A DNA stretch of 64,000 nt from an uncultured Opitutia bacterium (GTDB lineage Bacteria > Verrucomicrobiota > Verrucomicrobiia > Opitutales > Opitutaceae): contig CAIKHO010000027.1 of NCBI GenBank assembly GCA_903827245.1, positions 27,221-91,220 on the forward strand, given 5' to 3'. Positions 35,021 to 43,382 of the stretch are shown one piece after another. Under the pieces are notes generated by a model that saw only the letters and a program-made list of their open reading frames with translations, had not been told where the DNA came from and made no database searches. A program made the position numbers and the translations under genes. Numbering within the stretch: position 1 is the stretch's first letter; each line of letters starts with the position of its first letter.

Positions 35021-35773
35021 ATGCCCCGCGAGACCTGCTACCGCTGCTTCTGGCCGAAGGCGCTCTGCTGGTGCCCCACCCTGCAGCCGATGGAAACGCG
35101 CACCCGCTTCGTGTTCCTCATGCATCCGAAGGAATTCAAACACGAAAAGGCCGGCACCGGGCGGCTCGCCCATCTGTGCCTGCCGAACAGCGAACTCCAT
35201 ATGGGACTGGCCTTCGATGATCATTCCGTGCTTCGCGAACGCCTGGAGGATCCGGCCTACTGGCCCGTCCTGCTCTACCCGGGTCGGACGGCGCTGAACC
35301 TGTCGGACCAGGCCCAGCTTCCAGCCATCCGCGCCTCGCTCGGTCAACGCTCGCTGCTGGTCATTCTCCTCGACGCCACGTGGAGCGGGGCGCGCAAGAT
35401 GCTCAAGCTCAGCCCCGTTTTGCAGCGGCTTCCGCGCCTCATGTTCACGCCCGCGGCGCCCAGCCGGTATATCATCAAGCAGCAACCCCAGGCCGGCTGC
35501 CTTTCCACTCTCGAGGCCGTGCACGAATTGCTCACGCTCATGGAGCGGACCGGCCTTGACCAGTACTCGCACCCGGAGCAATTGCTCCTACTTTTCCAGC
35601 GAATGCAGGATTTCCAAATTCGTTGCGCGTCCGATCCGGCGCGGACTGGCTACCGCCATCAGCCCTACAGCGATCCTGGCGGGCGCTTGCCCGGCCGGGG
35701 CCGGAGCGGCACCCGACGCTCGAAGTATATGCGTGCACCCATCGCCGGGATCCCGGTCGCGCCGCCGTCCTGA
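35021..35773 (+). CDS. DTW-domain tRNA aminocarboxypropyltransferase-like protein
   Basis: DTW enzymes transfer a 3-amino-3-carboxypropyl group from SAM to uridine in tRNA. The 250-residue product begins with a Cys-rich segment (ETCYRCFWPKALCWCP). It has FLMHPKEFKHEKAGTGRLA, LLDATWSGARKML (the DTW-type motif, here D-A-T-W) and CLSTLEAV. The last 45 residues (after about 205) are Arg/Gly/Pro-rich and lie outside the domain; they could be a real tail or an unnoticed frameshift. The start at 35021 follows the shared pyrimidine-rich leader. Confidence 0.87.
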   Translation: MPRETCYRCFWPKALCWCPTLQPMETRTRFVFLMHPKEFKHEKAGTGRLAHLCLPNSELHMGLAFDDHSVLRERLEDPAYWPVLLYPGRTALNLSDQAQLPAIRASLGQRSLLVILLDATWSGARKMLKLSPVLQRLPRLMFTPAAPSRYIIKQQPQAGCLSTLEAVHELLTLMERTGLDQYSHPEQLLLLFQRMQDFQIRCASDPARTGYRHQPYSDPGGRLPGRGRSGTRRSKYMRAPIAGIPVAPPS

Positions 35774-35888
35774 GTCCGGCACGGCTGGCACATTCGCGCG
35801 TCACCTCGGCTCCCCACAAGCGTCTCGCCGTGATCCCGTCGCCCCAGCCGCGCCTGTGGTTCTCGTGCCTTGAAATCTGTCTGTCCTC

Positions 35889-35941
35889 GGAAATTCCAAA
35901 CTTCTTAATTCATCCTTCGTGCCTCTTACTTCCCCCACCCC
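35889..35941 (+). promoter_or_regulatory. Pyrimidine-rich leader L2, before the oligogalacturonate lyase gene
   Basis: GGAAATTCCAAACTTCTTAA continues into TTCATCC and CTCTTACTTC, then a C-rich run and the ATG at 35942. It matches leaders L1 and L3 over about 45 bases and has no Shine-Dalgarno sequence. Confidence 0.55.
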
Positions 35942-37267
35942 ATGAAACCCCGCCCCTTGTATTTCACCTTGTGCCTCTGCCTCGCCGGCCTCGTCTTGCC
36001 GGTCCGGGCCGCCGACTCCGCCGCCGCCCCGCCGCCCAAGTCCTGGATCGACCCCGAGACCGGCCATCGCGTCATCCGCCTCACGGAGGAGCCCGGGTCC
36101 GCCAGCCTCTATTTCAACGACAACTCCTGCACGCCCGACGGCCAGAACATGGTCTACACGGCCGGCGGCGCGATCAAGGTGGTCAATCTCGTGACATTCC
36201 AAACGCGCGATCTCGTGCCCGCCCCCGCGCGCGTCATCGTCGTCGGCCACAAGACACCGACCGTCTATTATACCAAGGGCGGGACGGGCTCAAATTCCTC
36301 CGCGCTCTTTGGGACCAACATCGAAACGGGTGTGACGCGGAAGATTGCCGACCTTCCGGCCCGCGCCAGCGTTTCCAGCATCAACGCCGATGAGACCCTC
36401 GGCGCCGGCACGTTCAATGAGACAGACCCCGCCGCCGCTCCACGCGCTAATGCGCCCAAGCCCGCCATGGCCCCTGTCAGCGAAAAGGAGGTCGCGAATC
36501 GGGGCAAGGTGCTCGACGCCGCCGTCAGCAAGGTCCTCATGATGGATGAGCGCCTGGCCTCGCGTCAGCCGATGTCCATGTTCACCCTCGATCTCCGGAC
36601 CGGCAAAACGACCAACATTATCGAGCATAGCACCGACTGGCTCAATCACCTGCAGTTCTCCCCGACCGACCCGACCCTGCTGATGTACTGCCACGAGGGA
36701 ACCTGGTGGAAGGTCGACCGTATCTGGACGATCCGCGCCGACGGCACCCAAAATACGCTCGTGCACAAGCGGGTCATGGGCCTGGAGGCGGCCGGGCATG
36801 AATTCTGGGGCCCGGACGGCAAGAACATCTGGTATGAAATCCGTTTTCCCTGGGGCGTGGACCACTTCACCGGCGGCTACAATGTCGAGACCGGCGAGCG
36901 TACCTGGTACCACGTGGACATCAATGCCTGGTCGATCCACTATAGCCAGTCGGCGGACAAAAAGCTGTTTTGCGGCGACGGTGGCTCCGACACAGTCGTG
37001 GAATGGGCGTCGGCCGAGAACGAGTGGATTTATCTTTTCCGCCCTGAGCTGCTCAATGATGAGGGCTCGCTGGGCGACCACCTGATCCGCCCCGGCGTCT
37101 TCCATCCCGAGCGGTTGGTGAGCCTCCACAAGAACAAGTACACGCTCGAGCCCAACGCCTTTTTCACGCCCGACCAGAAGCACGTGATCTTCCGCTCGAA
37201 CATGTTCGGCCCGACCTACGTCTTCGCCGTCGAGGTCGCGAAGGCCGACGTGACAGGCAAGAATTAG
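35942..37267 (+). CDS. Oligogalacturonate lyase-type protein (PL22-like beta-propeller)
   Basis: The 441-residue product has a signal peptide (LYFTLCLCLAGLVLPVRA). A seven-bladed propeller follows, with SWIDPETGHRVIRLTEEPGS, LYFNDNSCTPDGQNMVYTA, WLNHLQFSPTDPTLLMYCHEG and EFWGPDGKNIWYEIRFPWG. Short pectin fragments are the expected substrate, cleaved by beta-elimination in the periplasm. A Pro/Ala-rich loop interrupts one blade near 165-180. It is followed by GH28 in the same direction with 156 bases between, and both starts share the same leader type. Confidence 0.85.
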   Translation: MKPRPLYFTLCLCLAGLVLPVRAADSAAAPPPKSWIDPETGHRVIRLTEEPGSASLYFNDNSCTPDGQNMVYTAGGAIKVVNLVTFQTRDLVPAPARVIVVGHKTPTVYYTKGGTGSNSSALFGTNIETGVTRKIADLPARASVSSINADETLGAGTFNETDPAAAPRANAPKPAMAPVSEKEVANRGKVLDAAVSKVLMMDERLASRQPMSMFTLDLRTGKTTNIIEHSTDWLNHLQFSPTDPTLLMYCHEGTWWKVDRIWTIRADGTQNTLVHKRVMGLEAAGHEFWGPDGKNIWYEIRFPWGVDHFTGGYNVETGERTWYHVDINAWSIHYSQSADKKLFCGDGGSDTVVEWASAENEWIYLFRPELLNDEGSLGDHLIRPGVFHPERLVSLHKNKYTLEPNAFFTPDQKHVIFRSNMFGPTYVFAVEVAKADVTGKN

Positions 37268-37367
37268 GAATCAAACAGGAAGAATACGGCCGACGATTGC
37301 AGCGAGTGCCACTTCATCCGACGCCCGGCTCAATTCCTTTCCCTTTGCGCCTTCGCGTCCCTGCGCG

Positions 37368-37423
37368 AAACAATTCCGAACTTCATAATTCACCCCGATT
37401 CCTTCCTACTTCGTCCACCCCTC
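37368..37423 (+). promoter_or_regulatory. Pyrimidine-rich leader L3, before the GH28 gene
   Basis: CAATTCCGAACTTCATAATT continues into CACCCC and TTCCTACTTC, then the ATG at 37424. It is the third member of the leader set at 34971 and 35889. Confidence 0.55.
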
Positions 37424-38719
37424 ATGTTCTCCCTCAAACGGTCCCTCCTGCCCTGTCTCCTAGCCGCTGTCCTCGCCCACGCCGCCTCCGGCGCCGAGCT
37501 CAAGCGTCTCTCCGTCTCTGACTTCGGCGCAGTGCCGGATGGCAAGACGATCAATACGGCCGCGATCCAGAAAGCCATCGATCAGGCGCAGGCCGCCGGT
37601 GGCGGCGTAGTCGTCATTCCTGCCGGCACGTTCCGCAGCGGCTCGATTTTCCTGAAGCCGGGCGTTGAGCTTTACCTCGACGACGGCGCGGTCCTGCTGG
37701 GCTCGGACCAAATCGAGGACTATCCCAAGCGGGAAACCCGCATCGAGGGCCACTTCGAGCCGTGGCGCATGGCCTTGGTCAACGCGCAGGGCCTCGATCG
37801 CGTCCGCATCGGCGGCAAAGGTCACCTTGACGGCAACGGGGTGACTTTTTGGAACGCGTTTTGGGCCCGGCGGAAGGAAAATCCGAAGTGCACCAACCTC
37901 GAAGTCGAGCGTCCGCGGCTGATGTTCATCGACCGCTGCAAGGACGTGCGCATCGAGGGCCTCGCCTTCCAGGACTCGGGTTTCTGGAACCTGCATGTCT
38001 ATCACAGCAGCGGCGTGGTCATCGAGGGGCTGCGCATCACCGTCCCCAGCGCCGTCAACGGCCTCCGCGGCCCCAGCACCGACGGCATGGACATCGACAG
38101 CTGCCAGAACGTGACCGTCCGCAAATGCTACATCTCGGTCGGTGACGACGACATTGCGCTCAAGGGCAGCAAGGGCCCGCACGCCGATCGCGATACCGAC
38201 AGCCCGGGGGTCGAGAACATCCTCGTCGAGGATTGCGAGATCGGCGACGGCGGCGGCCTGATCACCTGCGGCAGCGAGGCGACCTCCGTGCGCAATGTGA
38301 CCGTCCGCAACTGCACGATCTCCGGCCGCGCCACAATGATGACCCTCAAGCTCCGTCCCGACACCCCCCAGCATTACGAGCACATCACGTTCGACGGCAT
38401 CACGCTCACGGGCGGCGGCGGGCGCATCATGAATGTCGGCCCGTGGCTCCAGTTCTTCGACCTCAAGGGCGAGGCCCCACCCAGCCGCACCGTGAACGAC
38501 ATCACCATCCGCAACGTCCACGGCCAGTTCCGTTCGCTCGGAACGCTGCAGGGAAACAAGGGCGATACCATCCGTGACATCACCTTGGAAAACATCGATC
38601 TCAAGCTCACCGACGAGCGCCTCGTCACGGGTGAAGTCCAGAACCTCGTGCTGAAAAACGTCACGGTCAACAACAAGGCATACCAGCTCTCGCCGGCAGA
38701 CACCAATTCGAAGAAGTGA
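37424..38719 (+). CDS. GH28-family polygalacturonase-like protein with altered active site
   Basis: The 431-residue exported protein (signal peptide LLPCLLAAVLAHAASG) has a parallel beta-helix. It begins with the GH28 N-terminal DFGAVPDGKTINTAAIQKAI, followed by STDGMDID (218-225) and VGDDDIALKG, which hold the three catalytic Asp residues. The GHG motif after these is replaced by GDGGG (His to Gly at about 277), and the usual RIK is not recognisable (TLKLRPDTPQ instead). The fold is certain but the activity may differ from endo-polygalacturonase, for example a rhamnogalacturonan or unsaturated product. It follows oligogalacturonate lyase. Confidence 0.88.
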   Translation: MFSLKRSLLPCLLAAVLAHAASGAELKRLSVSDFGAVPDGKTINTAAIQKAIDQAQAAGGGVVVIPAGTFRSGSIFLKPGVELYLDDGAVLLGSDQIEDYPKRETRIEGHFEPWRMALVNAQGLDRVRIGGKGHLDGNGVTFWNAFWARRKENPKCTNLEVERPRLMFIDRCKDVRIEGLAFQDSGFWNLHVYHSSGVVIEGLRITVPSAVNGLRGPSTDGMDIDSCQNVTVRKCYISVGDDDIALKGSKGPHADRDTDSPGVENILVEDCEIGDGGGLITCGSEATSVRNVTVRNCTISGRATMMTLKLRPDTPQHYEHITFDGITLTGGGGRIMNVGPWLQFFDLKGEAPPSRTVNDITIRNVHGQFRSLGTLQGNKGDTIRDITLENIDLKLTDERLVTGEVQNLVLKNVTVNNKAYQLSPADTNSKK

Positions 38720-38859
38720 GGAACGGCGGCGCTGTCTGCCCAGCGCCAGCCCGGATCATGCGGCTGAAGGTGAAACGCATTGATCCCAGCGCGTTGAGGT
38801 CAACGCGCTCCACCTTTCAGTCCGGCATGTTTCGCAGCGAAAAAGGACCTCAACTGCAT

Positions 38860-38999
38860 GACTCCGGCTTAGCCGGAACGATGCAGTTGAGCCGCAGCGA
38901 TCGGTGTAGGAGCCGAGGTAACGAGGCTGGTTTTGGCGACTCACCTCAAACCAGCCTCCTGATGTCGGCTGTTACCGGCGACTGCATTGTTCCGGCTTA
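38860..38999. repeat. Long imperfect palindrome, family A copy 3
   Basis: The element has CTCCGGCTTAGCCGGAACGA, then TGCAGTTGAGCCGCAGCGAT, the arms GGAGCCGAGGTAACGAGGCTGG (22 bases; the pairing core is GAGGTAACGAGGCTGG) and CCAGCCTCCTGATGTCGGCT. It ends GCATTGTTCCGGCTTA. Its right end is the TAA stop of the YqeY gene on the minus strand. The 140 bases before it hold a further palindrome (GCGTTGAGGTCAACGC). Confidence 0.75.
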
Positions 39000-39446
39000 G
39001 GGCAGTTTCGCCTGCACCAGCTTGCTCACCGCGCCGAAATCGATGAGCGGGGCCTCGGGCCGCTGCTTCAGTGCGCCGATGACCTTGCCCATCTCCTTCT
39101 TCGAGGTGGCCCCGGTCGCTGCGATGGCCTCCGTGATGAGTGCATCGAGCTTCGCGGCTTCAAGACCGGCCGGCAGGTATTTCTCGATCAGCTTGATCTC
39201 CGCCTCGTTCGCCGCAACGAGGTCCGCCCGGCCGCCCTTGGCAAACTCCGCCTTGGCGTCCGTCAGGTTCTTGACCGCCTTGCGCAGCACCGTGACGACC
39301 AGCGGATCGTCGATCGGCTTGCCGCCATCCATGGCGGATCGCTGGATCGCAGCATCGGTCGTGCGCAGAATGAGCGCCGTGGCTGAATCGCGCGCCTTCA
39401 TGGCGGCAATGATGTCGGCGCGGATTTTTTCGTAGATCGAGGACAT
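38997..39446 (-). CDS. GatB/YqeY-domain protein
   Basis: The 149-residue product begins MSSIYEKIRADIIAAMKARD and continues with LRTTDAAIQRSAMD and the helical tail-domain motif EAAKLDALITEAIAATGATS, KKEMGKVIGALKQR. YqeY proteins resemble the C-terminal tRNA-binding domain of GatB and are thought to contact tRNA; the exact role is unknown. Length is normal. The start at 39446 is the family start; upstream in-frame ATGs run into a repeat. Its stop is the terminal TAA of a family A element. Confidence 0.9.
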   Translation of the reverse strand: MSSIYEKIRADIIAAMKARDSATALILRTTDAAIQRSAMDGGKPIDDPLVVTVLRKAVKNLTDAKAEFAKGGRADLVAANEAEIKLIEKYLPAGLEAAKLDALITEAIAATGATSKKEMGKVIGALKQRPEAPLIDFGAVSKLVQAKLP

Positions 39447-39521
39447 GCCCGATAGCGTGCGCGGCATTTTCGCCATGTCGAGCGCCTGAGTATTCTTCCG
39501 AACTTCGGCCCTCGCCAAAAT

Positions 39522-39590
39522 GGAGCAGCCGAGGTCACGGGGCTGGGCTTGCAGACTCATCGCGATCCAGCCTGGCGACCTCGGCTGCTT
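39522..39590. repeat. Palindrome related to family A
   Basis: AGCAGCCGAGGTC (39524-39536) and GACCTCGGCTGCT (39577-39589) are perfect 13-bp inverted arms. The inner bases (GGGGCTGG, CCAGCCTGG) also pair. It lacks the outer GTTCCGGCT end seen in other family A members. It lies upstream of the YqeY gene and just after the methyltransferase stop. Confidence 0.65.
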
Positions 39591-39611
39591 CATATGGATT
39601 TACGATCGTCT

Positions 39612-40301
39612 TTAGATGGCCACTGCCGCCGGCTTGTCCGCGGTATAGATCGTGTAGGCGCACCGTTTCGCCGTCGGATGCGGCTTCGCCGGCACAATTC
39701 CCACCTTGAACCCGGCCTTGGCCAGCCGGTCGCCGAAGGCGCGATCGGGCGTAGCCGACCAGATGGCGGCCCGGCCGCCGGGCTTGAGAGCCGCGGCCAT
39801 CCGCTCGATTCCCTCCTGGCCATAAAGGCGGACGTTTCGTTTCTGCACCATGGCCGTCGGGCCGTTGTCGATGTCGAGCAGCAGGGCGTCGTACTGATTG
39901 CGGCTCGCACGGGCGATCACGTCGCCGACATCCGCCACGATTACCTTCACGCGCGGATCGTCCAGCAACGCTCCGTTCAGGCCCGAGAGGAAAGTCCGGT
40001 TCCAGGCCACCACCGCGGGAATCAGCTCCGCGACCTCGACCCGGGCACGGGCATTTTCGCGGCGCAACACGCTTTTCAGCGTAAATCCAAGGCCCAGGCC
40101 GCCCAGCAGGATCCGCGTGGTATTTCCGGTGGAGCCCCGGCCCGCGGCCAGTTCGCCCAGCAGAATCTCGGACGCCGTGACGGAGGAATCCATCAGCGCC
40201 TGCCCATTCAACCGCACGCAGTAATTCCCATCGTGTTCGTAAAGCGCCAGGGTCGCTCCGTCCGGGGTCTTGGCTTCGGCGAGCTGGCGGTGCGGTTTCA
40301 T
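39612..40301 (-). CDS. Spermidine synthase-like methyltransferase-fold protein
   Basis: The 229-residue protein has a class I Rossmann fold of the spermidine-synthase type. It shows ILLGGLGLGFTLKSVLR (about 63-79), VEVAELIPAVVAWNR (aminopropyl donor acidic residue) and DALLLDIDNGPTAM, then LKPGGRAAIWSATPD. The N-terminal part has the short beta-strand region LALYEHDGNYCVRLNG. Whether it makes polyamines or acts as a methyltransferase cannot be decided. It is divergent from the DUF2237 gene. Confidence 0.8.
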   Translation of the reverse strand: MKPHRQLAEAKTPDGATLALYEHDGNYCVRLNGQALMDSSVTASEILLGELAAGRGSTGNTTRILLGGLGLGFTLKSVLRRENARARVEVAELIPAVVAWNRTFLSGLNGALLDDPRVKVIVADVGDVIARASRNQYDALLLDIDNGPTAMVQKRNVRLYGQEGIERMAAALKPGGRAAIWSATPDRAFGDRLAKAGFKVGIVPAKPHPTAKRCAYTIYTADKPAAVAI

Positions 40302-40396
40302 GGAATGATACTTGAAGGCAGTAGTCTTGTGCCCGGCCCGAAATGAAAAGCCAGCCCGGCGTTGCACCGGCCCGCCGCATTCATAAGTTCGTCGGC

Positions 40397-40768
40397 ATGC
40401 ATCCCCTGCCCTCGCGCAACGTTCTCGCCGGTCCGCTGCGGCCCTGTTCCAGCGATCCCGTCACCGGCTTCTTTCGCAACGGGCATTGCGACACATGCGT
40501 GGAGGACGCGGGCTGTCACACGGTCTGCGTTGAGGTCTCCGCGGAATTTCTCGCTTTCAGCCGTGCCGACGGCAACGACCTTACCACCCCGCGGCCCGAG
40601 TATGGTTTTCCGGGCCTGAAACCCGGGGACCGGTGGTGCCTGTGCGCCTCGCGCTGGCTGGCAGCACTCGAGGCCGGCCAGGCTGCGCCGGTGGCGCTCA
40701 CCGCGACGCATGAGCGGACCCTCGAGATCGTGCCGCTGGAATTGCTGCAGCAGTACGCGACGGCGTAA
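40397..40768 (+). CDS. DUF2237 family protein
   Basis: The 123-residue protein matches the DUF2237 pattern along its length: NVLAGPLRPCSSDPVTGFFR, NGHCDTCVEDAGCHTVCVEV, FLAFSRADGNDLTTPRPEYG, FPGLKPGDRWCLCASRW and ALTATHERTLEIVPLELLQQ. Six Cys residues suggest metal or disulfide roles. Function is unknown in the whole family. The start at 40397 gives the usual N-terminus. Confidence 0.9.
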   Translation: MHPLPSRNVLAGPLRPCSSDPVTGFFRNGHCDTCVEDAGCHTVCVEVSAEFLAFSRADGNDLTTPRPEYGFPGLKPGDRWCLCASRWLAALEAGQAAPVALTATHERTLEIVPLELLQQYATA

Positions 40769-40887
40769 GTCGACCGCCAACCTTTCAATCTCGGTTTTAT
40801 CCCGGTTTGCCTCCTGTAAAATTTCCGGCCCAATGCGTCGCACCGGAGACTCATCGCGACCGAACCGAGTGACCTTCGTGACGAACC

Positions 40888-41121
40888 TTGTCTGAAAATT
40901 CCCCCGTGTCCGCCCCCCAAGCCAACAATCCACTCCACGGCATCACGCTCGAAATGATGCTCACCCGGCTCGTCGAGCACCACGGGTGGGAGGAAATGGG
41001 CCGGCGGATCGAGATCCGCTGCTTCAATTACGACCCCAGCATCAAATCCAGCCTGGTCTTCCTCCGCAAAACCCCTTGGGCCCGCAAAAAGGTTGAGGAG
41101 CTCTACCGCCAGTCGATCTAA
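40888..41121 (+). CDS. VF530 family DNA-binding-type protein
   Basis: The 77-residue product matches the VF530 (DUF2132) family: [60 protein letters not shown]. Family members are small helical proteins with a proposed DNA-binding fold. The start is either TTG at 40888 or GTG at 40906; no ATG is available in frame. Its TAA stop coincides with the beginning of a palindromic repeat element. Confidence 0.88.
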   Translation: MSENSPVSAPQANNPLHGITLEMMLTRLVEHHGWEEMGRRIEIRCFNYDPSIKSSLVFLRKTPWARKKVEELYRQSI

Positions 41122-41290
41122 ACCGATCGATGCAGTTCGAAACCACGAAGGGACGCCAAATCGGAAACGGAGTAGCTACCCTGCCGGAGCAAAGCCCTCG
41201 CGGTTTGCTGCCCATCCCCATCGAATGGCTTTGACCGGGGTTTCGTTCGCGCCCCTTCGTGGTTCAATGGCATCGTTCCGGCCAAACCCG
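41119..41290. repeat. Palindromic element with family A-like ends
   Basis: It begins at the TAA stop of the VF530 gene (TAAACCGATCGATGCAGTT) and ends GGCATCGTTCCGGCC. Between them, CCACGAAGGG (near 41142) pairs with CCCTTCGTGG (near 41263), a different inner part from the family A copies. No open frame of note was seen in this gap. Confidence 0.65.
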
Positions 41291-41380
41291 CTTGAAGGAT
41301 GCCGTGGACTGTCGAGCCCCGAAAAATTGCACCGGTGAAATCCGGACGACAGCACCGGCGGGTTATGCTAATGTCACGCC

Positions 41381-42805
41381 ATGCGAATGACGAATGCCAC
41401 GATGTATGCCCGCGTGCTCGCCGGGGATCCGGCGGACAACGGGCGCTTCTTTTTCGGCGTCACGTCGACCGGCATCTACTGCCTCCCGGCTTGCCACGCA
41501 CGCAAACCGAAACCCGAAAACGTCCGGTTCTTTCCCACGTGCGAGGCGGCCCGGGCCGCGGGTCTGCGTGCGTGCCGGAAATGCCACCCCGATGACTTTG
41601 CCCGCGGCGCCGACCCCGTCCTTGAGTCCATCGAAACACTGGTCGCGGAAATCCGCGGAAACCCGGCCGCATTTCCTGACGCGACCGCGATCGTGCGCCG
41701 CTCCGGCTTTGGCGCCACCCGGCTCTCGGAGTTGTTTCGCCAGCATTTCCACACCACCCCGTCCGACCTGCTGCTGCGTGCCCGCCTGGATCGTGTCCGG
41801 CAATCGCTCGCCCGCGGTGACGTCGCCCTTGCCACGCTCGCGGGCGAGGCCGGATTCGAATCCCTGTCGGTGTTGCACGCGCATTTCCGTCGCTTCAACG
41901 GCAGCACGCCGGCCGCGTACCGGGCGCTACGGACCGGCCGGACCTTCGAGCTGGAGTTGCCGGAAGGTTATCCCTTGCCCTACCTGCGCCGCGCGCTCGG
42001 CCGCGATGCCGGCAGCCTGACCGAGCGGCTCGAGGGCGACGCCTACACGGCGGCCGTGCATCTCAGCGACGGCCCTGCGCTGCTCACGTTGCAGCTGGCC
42101 GGAAATACCATCCGCGGCGAAATATCGTCCGGGTCCGCGGTGGAGGCCCATGGACTTGTGGTCGGCCTGACCGGCCTTGGCCAGGATGCGGACGCCTTTG
42201 TCCGCCTCGCCACCCGACTCGGATTGCAGCGCCTCGTCGAGGGCCGGCCAGGGCTGCGCATCGCCCAGACGCACTCGGCCTTCGATGGACTGCTCTGGTC
42301 GATCATCGGCCAGCAGATAAACTTCGCCTTCGCCTGCACCCTGAAACGCCGTCTCACCGCCCTCGCCGGCCAGCCCGTGGCCAACGGACTCCATGCTTCG
42401 CCCACCCCGGGCGCCATCGCCGCGTTGCAACCCGCGGATCTGCAGCCCCTGCAGTTTTCCCGACAGAAGGCGGATTACCTCATCACCGCCGCGCGCCTCG
42501 TCGCCGACCAGCGTCTCGACTTGGCCGCCTTGCGCACGATGTCCGCCACCCGCGCCGAGCGCACGCTCCTGGCGATCCGCGGCCTCGGGCCATGGTCGGT
42601 GAACTACGTGATGATGCGCGCCCTGGACTTCCCCGACTGCGTCCCGCTCGGCGACACGGGAGTGACCAGCGGACTGCAGGCCCTGCTCAAACTCGAGGAA
42701 CGACCCGATGTGGATGCGACCCGCCGCCTCATGGCGATGTTCGCCCCTTATCGCAGTCTCGCCACGGCCCACCTGTGGCAGTTCAACCAGTCCATGCCCG
42801 CATGA
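41381..42805 (+). CDS. Ada-type zinc domain, AraC domain and AlkA DNA glycosylase fusion
   Basis: The 474-residue protein joins three repair/regulation modules. Residues 1-75 are the Ada metal-binding domain (FGVTSTGIYCLPACHARKPK, then ACRKCHPDDF) with C34, C38, C65 and C68. In Ada the first of these is the methyl-phosphotriester acceptor. An AraC helix-turn-helix follows at about 80-170. Residues about 185-474 are a 3-methyladenine-DNA glycosylase II with helix-hairpin-helix AIRGLGPWSVNYVMMR and the likely catalytic D425 in PLGDTGV. It overlaps Ogt by ATGA, so the two are coupled. Confidence 0.93.
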   Translation: MRMTNATMYARVLAGDPADNGRFFFGVTSTGIYCLPACHARKPKPENVRFFPTCEAARAAGLRACRKCHPDDFARGADPVLESIETLVAEIRGNPAAFPDATAIVRRSGFGATRLSELFRQHFHTTPSDLLLRARLDRVRQSLARGDVALATLAGEAGFESLSVLHAHFRRFNGSTPAAYRALRTGRTFELELPEGYPLPYLRRALGRDAGSLTERLEGDAYTAAVHLSDGPALLTLQLAGNTIRGEISSGSAVEAHGLVVGLTGLGQDADAFVRLATRLGLQRLVEGRPGLRIAQTHSAFDGLLWSIIGQQINFAFACTLKRRLTALAGQPVANGLHASPTPGAIAALQPADLQPLQFSRQKADYLITAARLVADQRLDLAALRTMSATRAERTLLAIRGLGPWSVNYVMMRALDFPDCVPLGDTGVTSGLQALLKLEERPDVDATRRLMAMFAPYRSLATAHLWQFNQSMPA

Positions 42806-43302
42806 ACCACTACTACGACACCTTCCCGACTCCGTTCGGACCTTTCTCGATCGCCTTTAACGAAGCCGGCACGATCACTGCCACCGCCTTCGGCGACGAG
42901 AAAGCACTCATCCGTCGGCTCGGAAAGTGTCATCTAATAGTTGACACTACCAAATCCCGGCCGGCGCGGGATCAGGTGCTGGCGTACATGAGTGGGCGCA
43001 GGGTGGACTTTGACCTGCCGCTCGCGGCGGCTGGGACGCCGTTTCAGCAAAGGGTGTGGGCCGCGCTTCGGCGCATCCCTCGCGGTGAAACGCGCAGCTA
43101 TGGCGGCCTGGCTGCTGAGCTTGGCCGGCCGGGCGCGGCCCGGGCAGTAGGACGCGCCAATGCGACCAATCCCATCTGCCTTATCGTCCCCTGCCACCGT
43201 GTGATTGGCGCGAACGGTTCCCTGACGGGCTTTGCGTTCGGGGAGGACATCAAGCGCCGCTTGCTCGAGCTCGAAGGCGCGCTCCTGCAGCCCGCATCTT
43301 AA
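42802..43302 (+). CDS. ogt: Methylated-DNA--protein-cysteine methyltransferase
   Basis: The 166-residue suicide enzyme removes O6-alkyl groups from guanine. It shows TPFQQRVWAALRRIPRGETR, SYGGLAAELGRPGAARAVGR and the active-site ICLIVPCHRVIGANG with Cys131. The ATG at 42802 overlaps the stop of the Ada/AlkA fusion, so both repair activities are made together and are probably induced by the N-terminal Ada sensor. The stop is followed at once by GCCGGACGCACTCGATGCAG, which resembles the start of the family A repeats. Confidence 0.95.
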   Translation: MNHYYDTFPTPFGPFSIAFNEAGTITATAFGDEKALIRRLGKCHLIVDTTKSRPARDQVLAYMSGRRVDFDLPLAAAGTPFQQRVWAALRRIPRGETRSYGGLAAELGRPGAARAVGRANATNPICLIVPCHRVIGANGSLTGFAFGEDIKRRLLELEGALLQPAS

Positions 43303-43350
43303 GCCGGACGCACTCGATGCAGGGTCGTTCCCTGCGGACCCGCTTTTAGC
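43300..43350. repeat. Short hairpin element at the ogt stop
   Basis: TAAGCCGGACGCACTCGATG begins at the ogt stop codon, as family A elements do elsewhere. It is followed by the perfect hairpin GCAGGG, TCGT, CCCTGC. It is a short variant, so the family link is tentative. Confidence 0.45.
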
Positions 43351-43382
43351 GACCGAACCACGGGCGTCCTCCAAGAACACCC

